The translations under genes and the position numbers were made by a program. Source: Trichaptum fuscoviolaceum (lineage: Eukaryota > Basidiomycota > Agaricomycetes > Hymenochaetales > Trichaptaceae). From it: a DNA stretch of 64,000 nucleotides. The notes beneath the pieces are model-generated. The model was not told where the DNA came from. It made no database searches and saw only the letters and a program-made list of their open reading frames with translations. This document shows, in pieces, positions 46,709 to 58,447 of this stretch (the stretch's first letter is position 1; the number at the start of each line of letters is the position of its first letter). Location: contig CAJSYZ010000005.1 in the NCBI GenBank assembly GCA_910574455.1, positions 2,666,001 through 2,730,000 on the forward strand. The letters run 5' to 3'.

Positions 46709-49700
46709 CTAGCGAGGCCACATACTATCCATTCCATTTGACCTTTGACCGTCCCTTGGGGCGTTAGTGACTGTAGACTGTGTTCCCGTCGCAAACGGGT
46801 TTCGTTGACTATTGCTGGGTGTTCCACCGCTTGAGACGACCCCTGCCCCATAGAACGATGGTGCAACATTTGACTGGGATACCCTCTGCTGAGAAGCTAG
46901 ATCGTGATGCGTAGGAGACGCACCACCCGCTTGGCCATACGCCTGGTACTGGTCTGGCTGCATTGGCACGTACATGTTCCCTATGTCTGTTCGTCGATCA
47001 ATGTCGAAGGACGAAGCAGGCTGCTGCTGAGGATAAGAGCCCGCGTAGCGAGGAGTTTGCTGTGAACCGCCGGCATATGCTTGTGGTGGACTTGTCAAAT
47101 TCGCCGCAGTTGTTGAGCCATACAATGATTGTGCGCCCTGGTCAGATCGCGCCGCTGACCTAACGTTAGACAGGATTGCATCTCGCCTCTCTGGCTCGTC
47201 TACGACAATCGTCGATTGCGGCTGGTACGAATGAGATAAAGAGGAGGGCTGAGCCTGGTATCTGAGTGCTGTCCGTGGCTGGTTCCAGTTTGCTAAACCC
47301 GACGCCGCCAGCTCGGCCTGTTGCTGAAGAAATTCTAGTTGAGGATATGGTTGCGTAGCAGCAGCCTTTCCTGTTTGTCTTCTTTCCCACTCACGCATAG
47401 CATCGTCTCGATTTAACACTGGCGTCAACGCGTTCCTCCCTGAGATCACGTCGTGATTCATATGCTGAAGTCGAGCCAGCGCTGGAGGGATTGCATCCAT
47501 ATTATTAATCGTATTCGCGCGGGCGCGAGAGTTCGGATAGTACGCAGTCGAGGGTGGATTCGGCTGAGCATTTGACGGAACACCTAGATCTATCAAAGGA
47601 GATGAGACGTATATACGTATGGGTAAGGTTAAAACCCACTATTAACAGGTTGAAGCGACATGTTATTATGATTGACGGAAGCAGAGTGCTGAATTGGTTG
47701 TGAGTTGCCACCATATTGCTGCGAGTCCTGGCGCTGCGGCTGAGCAGAGGTTTGTACCTGCGGCGGTGGCTGTTGGCCAGTCAGGTATGGGTTTCGATAT
47801 ACATTCGTCGCAGCTGCCTGCTGCTGAGTGTACGCCTGATGTTGATCCAGATGTTGTCGATAGGTCGCAGCGTCTTGGTACGCCCTTTGTCCCTTCGGCT
47901 GTTGAGGGACGAGGCCTCCATACGGGCGTTTCGGATCTGTCCCTGGTGTTGCAGATTGCGCAGAAGAGGTAGAGGACTGCGCTGCACTGTTCAAGTGACT
48001 CGGCGGCTATCGGCGATAACGCGAGATTAGCGCACGTGCGATTGCTGAACGTATTAAAGACTCACCACGAAGGGACCGGTGAACTTCTCACCCGTAATGA
48101 AAGGGTGCATACGTGCCTGCTGGGGAGTCCATCGTTGAATAGGGTCCAGGTTCAGCAGGCCTTGGCAAAAGTCGATGAAGGCCAACCGATTGTTGAGCTC
48201 TGGATCCAACAGTGACGTTAGTAAAGGATGTGTGACGATTTGAGCGACATATACGAACCTTTCTCCATCTCATGACCAGATTTTGAACTTTTAAAATTGG
48301 GCATGGGCGCAGAGTTGATAATGTCTGGCAACTTCGTTGCTTTGAAGTACTGCTTGCCGGGTTGCTCCTGGGTGTTCCGTTCCCTCGAGTATTGCTCAAT
48401 ACTCTTCAACCGGTATTTCTTCTGCCCATAATGATCCATATAAGAATCGAAGAAGTGCCCAGATTGCTTTCCAATTTCTAGCATGTAAGTGGGTGGCGGA
48501 CTTGTCGATAAATAAGCAAACATCTCCGTGTGACAGAAGAGAAAAATAGCATACCCCAGCATTTCCACAATTCTTGTGATTTGATTATACTCGCTCGTAC
48601 CCGGGAAAAGTGGCAAGCCAAGGAAAAGCTCAACGGCAATACAGCCAAGAGACCACATATCAATCGCCGCGTTGTAAGGAATACCCAGTAAAACTTCTGG
48701 TGATCGATAGAAACGTGATTGGATATAAGTGTAGACCGTTTGCCGCTCGTGACATGCTGAACCAAAGTCGATAACCTTGATTTGGGGTGATTGTAGCCTG
48801 TGATGCAAGGGTAGAATACATAGAAGAAGCGGAGCAAAGAAGGACACTTACGATTTTAGAAGGATGTTTTCCGGTTTAAGGTCGCAGTGAATGAGCCGTG
48901 CATCCTTAAGAATACTCAAAGAATCAAGTAGCTGCGCGGTAAAAACCTTCACAAGCTGCGTACTAAGACCTTGGAACTGATTCTGTTTGATAAGTTCATA
49001 AAGATTAGAGGAAAGAAGCTCAAAGACAAGGCAGAGATGGTTGCGATGAATGAAGGAGTCCCGCAAACGCAAGATGTGATGCTCGTCGTGAGGATCACAC
49101 TGATTGTTGAGCTACAATTGATAAAAGCAAATTAGATAAACGCAATGGATGCTGATGCAAACGAGCTGCGCACCAGCTCCAGGATCGTAACTTCCATCAT
49201 ACTTTGATTGAAGTATGCCGGTTTATTTTTGACTACCTTCACGGCAACAATCTCGTGCGTCTTCATGTTTTGACATTTCACAACTTGCCCAAATGTTCCT
49301 TGGCCTAGAACATCCAAAATCAAATACCTACATGCAGCCGGTTAGTATTGTCATAGAAGCGTGGTCTTCTAAACCCCAGAATGAAGATAATTAGAACCAA
49401 CACGTACTTGTTTGAATCTGTGCCGAGCCAATCATTGACGTAGAGAATGTAGTCATAGTCCTCATTGTCGAAGCCATCGTTGTGACTCGGCTTACTTGGC
49501 TTGGTCAACACACGACGAGGGTTGCTGGCTGATTCGTAACGGAATTGAGGGTTACAGATGTGGTATGTATCCGTGATACCCGTCGTGAGTAGACGAAGAG
49601 GCTGCGCGGTGCATCAGGGGATAAAAGGAATGAATACCAAATTTGATGAAGAAGCCAAAAGAGAAGCTACCCACCGAAAGTAATTGTCCATTTGAGTCTG

Positions 49701-50955
49701 CTCTACGTCCGGTAGGCTGTGGATTTACGTAAGGACGAAGGTCACGATGATCCCGAACACGCTTGAAGCCAGAGGCACGTCGTTTATGCGGGCTAACTCC
49801 GACGTCCATAGCGTCCTCTGTCGATGGCTGGTATTGTGCTTGCCCTTGTTGGGGGTGCTGGTACGACAATGGTGTGTTCGGCGTGGACATGGACTGTCGA
49901 AGAGGCATCATTCCTGAGTGTGAGGAGAGATGATGTGTCGAAGCTTGAGCAGAGTGGGAAGGACCAGGAGATGAAGTATCCATAGCATATTGCGGGTAAT
50001 GAGAGGCGTTCTGCGCCGAAGCAGGCGGCGGAGGCAGAGTTCTAGATGAAGAAAACGGCGAGCCTAAGGGTGAAGCAGCTTCAAGTTTCACAGGTGTTTG
50101 AGATGCCGCTTGCGACTGGTAAGGCGTCCCGCTCGCATATTGATACGCGGCTGAATTTGGCGAATATGCCGTTGTCGGTACTTGCGATGACAGTTGCTGG
50201 ATCTGGGTGTATGGATCAAGGAGCGGCGACGCGACTGAAGAATTCTGTCCTCGTCGTGGGCTCTTAGATGTTGTGCGTTCGTCGATGTGAACATCTGCGT
50301 ACGGATCGTTACCACCCAAACTTGAGTTTGGCGTGTGTGCTGTCAGTTGAGGTGTATGTTGCTGCTGCTGTTGGCTGTACTGAACAGCTGCAGGGTAGAA
50401 CGACGGCTGTTGTGATGCGCCAAGCGTCCTATGCCGCTCCAACGAGCCCTGAGGAGCACTGTCCATGTACGCACTTTCCAAGTCGTCTAGCATGTGTTGC
50501 CTGTACCTCCTCGACGATAGTGCACCACTTCCAATTCCTGCTGCACCTGCACCACCGACTGCGCTATTCAGAGACGCGCTGCGCGAAAGATGTGCCTGGC
50601 CCGAGGATAGATACTGATGCTGACCACCACCTAAGCCTGTGTCGCCGTCGACCTGGAAGATGTGCGACAAACGCGGATTCCTGACGTGCGCCGAGTCAGG
50701 CTGCTGGCCTGCTGCAGCTATAGTATGATGTGTGCTGATAACAGGCCGTTGTTGTCGACCAGCGGGAGCTGTTGCTGGTGGAGGTAGCGACTGAGGCAAA
50801 GGCGGTGCTGTCCCGCTGTATGACGGACTAGCAAGCGCCTGTTGAGCAGCCTGGGCGGCCTGCGCTGACGACGACAGCGGGTCTTGATAATGGTGAGGCT
50901 GCCAACGGGGCAAGTCAAAGTCGTCGTTGCCGGTCATATAGTCGAGTTCGGACAT
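46709..50955 (-). CDS. YAK1: Yak1-type dual-specificity protein kinase (DYRK family)
   Basis: A growth- and stress-control kinase acting against the PKA pathway in fungi. The first exon (50955-49675, 427 codons) encodes a Gln/Ser/Pro-rich disordered N-terminus. Small exons then encode [10 protein letters not shown] and [11 protein letters not shown], typical of Yak1, leading into the kinase domain: Gly-loop [17 protein letters not shown] with the ATP-binding Lys, [32 protein letters not shown] and the self-phosphorylated activation loop [13 protein letters not shown]. After the domain ([14 protein letters not shown]) comes a tail of more than 400 residues, rich in Gln, Ser and Ala, to the TAG at 46709. 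Every catalytic residue I can check is present. Glutamine runs on both sides may aid low-complexity interactions. Confidence 0.95.
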
Positions 50956-51372
50956 GATTGCAGGTAGCTCGTTTTGTCACGCCCTAGTGGCGAGAAGGGG
51001 ACAAGCGTGGAAACAAGATCTACCTTACCAGCCAGAAGACCTTCAGACAACTTCGAACGTTGGTCGTCGTCGTTGGCAGCGAGTGCGACGAGCGCGTGCC
51101 GCAGGTGGTAAAGAGATATGGTCTGAATGGACTCCAACAGCAGGGTACGTGGGCTGAGAGAGGTTCAGGGCAACCCCACGCGGTATTTTGTCTAACTAAT
51201 CATCGATCCAATCCACAATCCACCCTAGTTTCCTTCTTCATTGTGAAGTACTTCCGGGATCTGTTGCAAGTATATTTGTTCTGATTATTTTACGTTCATA
51301 CTTATTCATGTGTCTATTTAACAATCCATGCTCATTCCCAACACAACCCATGATTATGCACTGCAACCACTT
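50956..51372. other. YAK1 promoter region and PAC4 3' end
   Basis: 417 bases between two genes in the same orientation. AT-rich in the right half. No gene seen. Confidence 0.5.
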
Positions 51373-52049
51373 TCAACCCTCAAGTGTTTTCAGCGTCTCT
51401 AGCAATCTCTTCTCCGCTTCAAACGCCAGTTTCGGACCGTGGCCCATCGCGATGAAGCTCGGTGGCAAATCGAGGGAGAGAAAGACCTGTTTTTTGAACC
51501 TTCGCGCTGATGTGTCGCCGATACAGATGATTCGAACGGATATCACGGCCAACCGCGGGTACAACGCAAAATTAGTTCAGTCACCTTACTGATGGCACAC
51601 GATAGTAGGCGTGAGTCATTTACCAAGTCTCTGCGCCATTGGCAGCGCTGCGTCCGATGCCGAAGCTCGGAAGAGTGACGTTCCGGAGGGAGGCACGTTA
51701 CTCTGCAGAAATCGAGGCAAGGATGGCAGGTGAAATGCATACAGTCTGAGGACATTGTCAACCAAGATCACTGCGGTGGAACACATACTGAGATAGGAGG
51801 CATTGCACAGGCCCAATCGCGACAGAGGTTGCCATGCAAAACGGATTTAGGAGCATTCTCGGGTCTTTCTTCGGTAGCGCCGATCCAGAACATATACGAG
51901 TTGACGAGACGCGTAATTTGCAGAACGAGGGCTGGCATGCCCTCTTCCGAGGGTGCAAAGTACTTGATTTCCGATTCAATCATCTTTCCAAAGTTGCGTA
52001 TCTTGGTATATGCTTGCGTAAATTCTGCCTGGTGGCCTTTGATGCTCAA
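51373..52049 (-). CDS. Proteasome assembly chaperone 4 homologue (PSMG4/Poc4-like)
   Basis: A small chaperone that works with PAC3 to build the 20S proteasome alpha ring. Three exons: the first to ATCTCA|GTATGT near 51789; a second after TTTCTGCAG at about 51702, encoding SNVPPSGTSLFRASASD, to a CTTG|GTAAAT donor; and a third after GACACATCAG encoding RRFKKQVFLSLDLPP, to the TGA at 51373. The order of LVLQITRLVNSYMFWIGA, a Thr-Ser-Leu strand, MAQRL and KKQVFLSL matches the short PAC4 fold. The start is uncertain: the ATG at 52049 is used here, but 51983 (in the same frame) is as likely given how short family members are. Divergent from the GRF gene. Confidence 0.72.
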
Positions 52050-52748
52050 CTGGGATATTTAAACTTGATGGTGTCCTTGCAGTCCGAATACTATCACCCA
52101 TGGACATCCCAGATAGATCAGTCCTTAAGAGGTACGACTGGACAAATGGCAACATACCTTGTTTCAAGATCCTTGTAACCGGATGATCGTAGTAGATGTA
52201 CAAGTGGCCGCAGTGTATCCAGGACGTTAATGTCGGATACGGTCACCGGCCACGGGGCGCCAGTAGTAGATCCTACTAATTACAGCGCAATTTATGTGTC
52301 GTTGCTTCATGTTTAAACGAAACGTTATATGTGTAGCACAGCGGAAGAAAATATACATACGTGTTCATTTACGAACGGAATATGTTTTGATAGAACTTGA
52401 GAACTCACCGCCTCATTACTGTCAGTGTACTGTATTTACGTGTATTTATTTCAAGTTGGGCGTTTTTCGGGCGCTTAAAAGTTCAACTTCAAGCCTGAGA
52501 CAGCGTGCGTCTAGTATAGTAAGCAGAGAACGGACCCGCAGTTGACTTTGACTCTTACATTCATCGTCTCGCAGTCGCAGCTGTGAGACCCTCACATTTT
52601 GGTGACCACAGGAGGACTTATATACTGTAAGCGCAGTTACTAGTATTTTTTTACAAAATTGCATTGACTTGAATTGCAACATTACAGTATACCATAAAGC
52701 CGCGAAACCCACTTCTCTTCATTGCATATCCTCCGGGTAGCACTTATC
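52050..52748. promoter_or_regulatory. Divergent promoter region, PAC4 and GRF gene
   Basis: 699 bases between outward-facing starts, AT-rich near 52280-52450. The reading frame at 52203-51976 overlaps the PAC4 start and may reflect 5' leader or an unrecognised first exon. No other gene. Confidence 0.45.
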
Positions 52749-54394
52749 ATGGCTCAGGGGGGCACCGTTCACTCAGTATCAGGTCTTACATCGGATGGCA
52801 TCTATCGTTGTCGCTGCGATAAACCAGCTGTCACGTTCGTTTCTAAGACAGCTTCAAATCCAGGGAGGTGCGCATTTATATATGGCCATCAATATTTCTG
52901 GCCTCATCCTAACGGAGCTCGGGTTAACGTACCTTACTCGGGAACAGAGAGTTCTACAAATGTGCAGACGGGGCCTGCGGACTGTTCAGTGCGTCTCCCA
53001 CATAATTTGTAGTAGCAACGTGCTGATTGTTGATTTATAGAGTGGAAAGACGAGCTCTCCCCTCCGAGCAGATCGACTCAAAGTGTCAACAACTCCCCCT
53101 TCTCTACCCCTTCGACGCAGAGGACACAAGGACTGGCGACACCTCAGACAACCCCTGCGAAACGCACGTACGGCATGGCGTCAGGATCGGCACCCTGGTC
53201 AACCCAGAAGCGCGAATTGTCTCCCGGCGCTAAAGAAAGGCGTTTGAAGGCGATCTTGAAAGCGCAGGCGGAAGCCGAGGAAGAGATGGAACAGACTCAA
53301 CAGACACAAGCTCAGGCACAAGGCTCTGTCCAAGCCTCAGATGCTCATTCACCGTTGGAAAAGCATGCTTCTATCCAAACCGATTTTTCAGACTCGGAAG
53401 ACGAAGGCGAAGAAGAGGAGGCCAGTGGCATAGGTAAGATAGATGTCACTCTTCTGATTGCTTTCGCTGACGGCGGATGCGTAAAAGGAGCAGCTGAAGG
53501 ATCAGGGCCAGCTATGAAGCGCAGCAAAATCAAAGCCGAGTTAGAGGAGGACGAGGCTGCGCTTGCGCGATCAAGGTCGAATAGCCGAGGCAGAAAAGCC
53601 CGCTCTGGTTCCCGAACCTCTGCCTCTCGTGGTGCGGGTATGCTTTTGACACCGCCACAGTCATCCATGAAGGAGGTGGAGGATGAGGTGTTCAGGCCGG
53701 AACGATCGGAGTCGCCTACAAACTTCACGAAGAAGGGTGGGCAGGTGGCAAGGAGCTTCTACAAAGGAAAGGGCAAGGAAAGAGAGCATGATGCGGTACG
53801 CCTTTCCTATATTTCGTCTTGTCGCTTGAATCTCCTTCTTACTCGGACAAAATATCAAGAGCGAAGCCATTGTATCAGGGTCTTCCTTCAACGAACGCCT
53901 TGCTGCTGCCGTTCCTGCTTTTGCAGAGCCTGGGTTCCGTTCGGACGATAGCCAGAAGACTATGCCTGCGGCATCGCCAACCCAGACGCAAGACTCCGTG
54001 TTTGACATTGCCATGACGGCCCTAGACAACATGGCTAACCAGCATAGCCATTTGCGTTCCGTCATCAAGTCGATGGAAGAAGAGAAAACACGCTTGCATA
54101 TTAGGGCAAGAGCGAGTGAGAACCGTGAAAGGGATTTGCAGAAAGTGATTGGGGAGTGAGTGTCTCGCTCGTGAGGTGTTACAGGTATCTTCAGTACTGA
54201 CGATGTTTATTTATCAGGTTGAAAGTAGCGAATGAAGCTCTTCGGGAGGAAAACTCGTCGTACGTTATTTCTCTCCTTCAACATACCCATCATCCACTTA
54301 CTAATTATGTTGCATTGTAAGGTTGTCTGAAAGGCTTGAGCTGATCCAGCGGGCATTAACACACTCGCCTTCTCCAGCGCACACCAAGAAATAG
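52749..54394 (+). CDS. GRF-type zinc finger protein with C-terminal coiled coil
   Basis: GRF fingers bind single-stranded nucleic acid in topoisomerase 3, APE2 and related proteins. The finger is split over three exons: 52749-52867 ends at NPGR, 52948-52988 encodes EFYKCADGACGLF, and the next exon from 53041 starts at KW. Together they give the C-x-C, NPGR-x-FY-x-C, C-x-x-F-x-W signature. Then comes a Ser/Thr/Gln-rich and acidic linker, a stop-free 54-nt intron (53434-53487), an Arg/Ser patch (RSRSNSRGRKARSGS) and a C-terminal helix (MEEEKTRLHIRARASENRERD, ELKVANEALREENSS) that should form a coiled coil. The stop is at 54392-54394. Without the splice reading, the finger is hidden by frame breaks. 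Nuclear role in DNA repair or RNA handling is likely but inferred. Confidence 0.82.
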
Positions 54395-55116
54395 TGGAAC
54401 ATACTTCTTCCATCCTTGATACTTTCTATGCGAAACATCCTTTACTCTTCCATCTTCTACACTCGTCACCTGCTCATAGTTGGAAAACTTGCGCCCTTTC
54501 TTTTGTCCCCCCGTTTATTGGTTATAGCACCTTGGTTTTGTTTGATTAGTACTGACTACTTTAACCGGTGATATAAATGCAATGTCTGCGTTTCTGTGTA
54601 TTCTATCGAAATATCATGTACATCCGCTGTTGTCGGATAGGCCATTGAATATTCCCAGCATGTGAAGTGCTTCATATCAGCGTCCGCAGTGGGATTCAAT
54701 TCTTGTGGGTAAGTTGACCAGAAATCCGTCTTCAATTAGAGTGAAGGCTAGATGAGCCTGATCACAGCAGCTTTTAGACATTAGTCCGGAAGACCCAAGA
54801 CAATATCGTCCACATTCACCCTTCATGAAGTTTTGGGTCATATCCCAATCATCGGCCGATACTGGGGTAAGTAATATAAGGAAGCAAGCCTCGAAGAAAA
54901 ATGACATGCCAGCCTTGCGCCCAGGAGGTTTGCGAGCGTGTTCCCATAAATAGGCATGAGTATCGGAAACTTGAGCTGATACTTTTACTCACCTTCTCCC
55001 ACCACACCCATCACCTATTCAACACCTCTTATCTTCTACCCTCCAAGGTTTTTCGGTCGTCGCAACGAGCACATTCGAGGTACTGTTGTACGCGAGTTTG
55101 TCTATTGCTGTTTGGT

Positions 55117-55152
<36 letters not shown>

Positions 55153-55170
55153 CGCGTGGTACGCGGTGGT
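54395..55170. other. Intergenic and leader of the Pro/Arg-rich gene
   Basis: 776 bases. The frame from 54901 to 55170 is open into the next gene but is rich in cysteine and unlike it, and ends in the triplet repeat; I treat it as 5' leader. Confidence 0.5.
55117..55152. repeat. (ACA)12 triplet repeat
   Basis: Twelve perfect ACA units ending 18 bases before the ATG at 55171. In the frame of the downstream gene they would read as threonines, with no stop between. Likely in the 5' leader and prone to length change. Confidence 0.9.
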
Positions 55171-58074
55171 ATGCCCAAACAGAAAAAACGGCGTAAAAAT
55201 CTTGCGGTGACTTCTGCTGGTGCATCTGCAACAGGTCCAGTCTCCTCTTCCTCTCTCTATTCTCAGTCTGGTCCAATGGCCCAACCCTACACAGCGGGTG
55301 CTGGCCCACTTGCCAATGGTCACGCAGATGCTGCGTATCATCCAGCGTTTTCCAGTTTCTCTGCCCCAGCAATGACTCCTACCTACGCTCTGCCCGGACT
55401 GACCTCTTTCGTTCCGCCAATGAACGGCCAGTATCAGACGAGTGCGCAGACTCCTCTTACTCCCCATTTTGCTTCTCAAGTTCCTGGGCTTCTGACGGCT
55501 GGAAACTCGGACTTGGAAAAGCTCGAGCGCCTAAAGAGAGAGATCCTTGAAGGTCAGAACCCCATCTACAAGGCCGTTCCTCAGCCAAACTTCCTCGAGA
55601 GTCTCTATTTGGGTCGTTCTTCTCAGACGCAAAGTATTGTTCCTGCTCATCCGGAGCAAATAGTTGCGCAAGCACCTCCAGCTCAAGAGGTGACTTTAGC
55701 ACAGATACCTAAAGGTGATAACAAGTCATCGGAGGAAGATCAGCCGGCAACGGCTGAGGATGGGAAGACAAATGAAGTAGAGACGGTGAATGAAGTTACA
55801 GACGATAACGTACGTGTACTATACTCTCATTATGGGTCTGATATTCATCCGAAATTTCTTTATCAGTCTATCCCAGACACCTCTACTATAGAGCCCCAGT
55901 CCACTCCACCTACTCAAAAGGCCCTGGGATCAATAATCATGGATGAGATTGCAAGGTTCAGAGCCAGCACGACATCCCAACCTGCGAACTCTTATGCTTC
56001 TTCGGTGACACACACAAACACTAATGGATCTGTAGATCCTCTGAGGCACCATAACCATCAAGATATCAAACCATCCATACATAACATCTCTGACTATAAG
56101 ACAGCTGGGCACGGTGGAGCAAATGGCAGTGCTGTGGATTACTCACGGCGACCTGATACCTTTGTCTCGGATGATCACAACACCAGACGTCCCAGCGAGC
56201 ATTGGGACCCAAGGCAGCACGGCTCTCGCTTTGATCATGAGAACAACGCTCAGAGGGGTGTACGAGACCATGAAGATCGCTCAGACCAGCGATATAACGA
56301 TAGTCGTTATGAGAATTACGGGTCTAGCGATAGGCAACCTCCAATCTCTGATGTCAGGGCTCAGCATGCACACCCAGATGACCGAGTGGATAGTCGCTCG
56401 CCTGTAGTACCTGTAGTCCCTGGTCATGTTTCTGAGACAGTCCGTTCCCTTACTGAGCGCCTGGCTCATGGTGTAGGTACTGATGCTTTCTCGTTATTGA
56501 AACCTGGCGCAACCACTGCAACCCAAGCTACTGCGCACTATCCCCCTGCCGGCAGTCCAGTTTCAGCCAAACCTTCTGCCTTCGGTCCTACCGATGACTA
56601 TCACACTCGGTCTGCTTCTGGAGAAGATCGGCAGCGTTTGACGCTCGATGACCGCTCGCAGTCCTTCATGACCAACGATCGCGCTCGTCAGCTGCCCTTA
56701 GATGACAGACCCCACCACTATCCTCCGCTAACAACAGGTGGATCTCCTGCCACTCCAGGTTCGCATACCATACATTCTCCAGGAAGCCTTCGTGGACGAG
56801 CTACGCCGCTAGAGGAGCGCATCGGTAGCAAGGTTCCGTTGGAGGAACGGATATCTTCACCCTCATCTGAAGCCAAGGCTCGCGCGCTACAAGAGCGAAT
56901 TACCGATCCACAAGTTCACAGTGGGTATGATCGCCCGCTTCCACCTTCGGCGTCTTACCGTAGTGCACCCCATGGTTCTCCTCATGACGCTCGACCCTCA
57001 TCTGAGCGACCTCGCAGGTCTGTGGATGAGAACAATATGATTGTCACTCTTGTCCATGCTCAGGGCCGCCCAGACGAAAGACTGCATCAGCGAATGCCAG
57101 TTTACGGTACTTACTCTCATGACACGCAGGATGCTGGGCCAGCACCTGTTGCCTCGTACCACCGTGTTGAAGCACAGGATAGACGCCCTCCTGACGTCAG
57201 GGTAGCAGAGAAAGAGCCTACTGTTGTGTACGAACGTCCGACGTATCGAGAGCGAGACGGTGGTCCTCCAGATGACCGAGCGCGTCCTTCACTGGACTCT
57301 CGTGAATGGCGTGAACGTGCGGTTTATCCCCCACCACCACCGGCTCGGGGTGGTCCTACTACTCCAGAAGTCGAGCGCTATGCCTCACATGCCCCAAATT
57401 CGAGAGAATGGACACCCAACGAGCGCGGGTACAGAGCTTCGGAGACCAACTGGGACGCACAGCGCTCGCCTCCTCGCGAGGCAGATAGAGGCAGATACCC
57501 TGACGTTCGTGGGGAGTATGAACGACCACCAGCGGCAGTACCGCCTCGCTCATGGGATAGAAGTGACGCACCAATCACTCGGACACGTCCACCGCCGGAG
57601 ATTTACCCTCCTCCCGCAACTCTCGAGCGAGAACGCTACCCTCCTGTCCCTCCCGAATACTACGACAATCCGCGCGTTCGAGCACGGAGTCCCAGCCCCA
57701 TCCGGCGCGGCGGTGCTCCAGTAGATGACCTACGGCCTGTAAAGCGCGCGAGGGACGAAGGGTCATTCTACGACGACAGGCGACCGATGGCATATCCGGG
57801 TCCAGATTATGCATCTCGGCCTCCTAGCCCTCCTCCTCCTGCCGGTTACTATGAAGGAAGTCGTGCTTCCTATCCTCCACCTCGAGAGGTCCGTGAACCC
57901 CATCCCCCTCCATATGCTGCTCGGGGAGATGACTATTACGCCCGTCGACCAAATGATTCAATTCCGCCTCCACCACGGAACGTGCCTCCTGCAAACTATC
58001 CTGGTAGAGCGGTATATTCCAGACCCGACAGGGACGATCGCAGATATACTATGCCTCCTCCAAGGACAGCCTAA
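55171..58074 (+). CDS. Long disordered Pro/Arg/Asp-rich protein
   Basis: Starting at 55171, the protein opens with a basic nuclear-signal-like MPKQKKRRKN. A short predicted helix (LEKLERLKREILEGQNP) is the only ordered-looking part, and may be a conserved docking motif. The rest is disordered: Asp/His/Arg-rich, with repeated LDDR and PLEERI words (two close copies near 56810-56860), then a PPPP- and RERYPPVPPE-rich C-terminus. One stop-free 57-nt intron (55810-55866, GTACGT to TTTATCAG) should be removed. The composition resembles splicing or RNA-processing scaffolds, but no RRM or other domain is present. An upstream ATG at 54901 would add 90 residues including poly-Thr; I think this is leader. 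Confidence 0.75.
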   Translation: MPKQKKRRKNLAVTSAGASATGPVSSSSLYSQSGPMAQPYTAGAGPLANGHADAAYHPAFSSFSAPAMTPTYALPGLTSFVPPMNGQYQTSAQTPLTPHFASQVPGLLTAGNSDLEKLERLKREILEGQNPIYKAVPQPNFLESLYLGRSSQTQSIVPAHPEQIVAQAPPAQEVTLAQIPKGDNKSSEEDQPATAEDGKTNEVETVNEVTDDNVRVLYSHYGSDIHPKFLYQSIPDTSTIEPQSTPPTQKALGSIIMDEIARFRASTTSQPANSYASSVTHTNTNGSVDPLRHHNHQDIKPSIHNISDYKTAGHGGANGSAVDYSRRPDTFVSDDHNTRRPSEHWDPRQHGSRFDHENNAQRGVRDHEDRSDQRYNDSRYENYGSSDRQPPISDVRAQHAHPDDRVDSRSPVVPVVPGHVSETVRSLTERLAHGVGTDAFSLLKPGATTATQATAHYPPAGSPVSAKPSAFGPTDDYHTRSASGEDRQRLTLDDRSQSFMTNDRARQLPLDDRPHHYPPLTTGGSPATPGSHTIHSPGSLRGRATPLEERIGSKVPLEERISSPSSEAKARALQERITDPQVHSGYDRPLPPSASYRSAPHGSPHDARPSSERPRRSVDENNMIVTLVHAQGRPDERLHQRMPVYGTYSHDTQDAGPAPVASYHRVEAQDRRPPDVRVAEKEPTVVYERPTYRERDGGPPDDRARPSLDSREWRERAVYPPPPPARGGPTTPEVERYASHAPNSREWTPNERGYRASETNWDAQRSPPREADRGRYPDVRGEYERPPAAVPPRSWDRSDAPITRTRPPPEIYPPPATLERERYPPVPPEYYDNPRVRARSPSPIRRGGAPVDDLRPVKRARDEGSFYDDRRPMAYPGPDYASRPPSPPPPAGYYEGSRASYPPPREVREPHPPPYAARGDDYYARRPNDSIPPPPRNVPPANYPGRAVYSRPDRDDRRYTMPPPRTA

Positions 58075-58447
58075 TTCTCTATCGTCTATTTTCTAGTCTT
58101 TATCTTTTTGATTTCATCTTTTTCTTGCCTACTATAAATCACGCATCACATTCTATTGTGACTCAGGAGCTGTATGGTCCTTCTTGGTTCTCGTTACTAG
58201 CGATCTATTCTTGCCTTCAAGCCTATGCTGTTTTCTAACGTACCATTTTATTCTGATCTATGCACATGCCGGCTAACCTTTGAACTCATGAGCTTTTCTT
58301 GACTAAGGAAGGATTAGAAAGAGTAGCGATAGATATACGTTTACAGAACTACAGGACTCAACTATCTAGCGAGCAAGGAGCGACAAAGGTCTGAACCTCA
58401 AAAGAAAAGTCCGATCATTGGTGTATGAGAAACAGTCAAGCACAACC
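58075..58447. other. Convergent intergenic region
   Basis: 373 bases between two facing stops; T-rich then A-rich, as for paired 3' ends. No gene seen. Confidence 0.6.

Noticed and set aside
54901..55170. N-terminal extension of the Pro/Arg-rich protein from the ATG at 54901
   Set aside because: The added text is Cys-rich and unlike the rest and includes poly-Thr from the ACA repeat; MPKQKKRRKN at 55171 is a more natural start.
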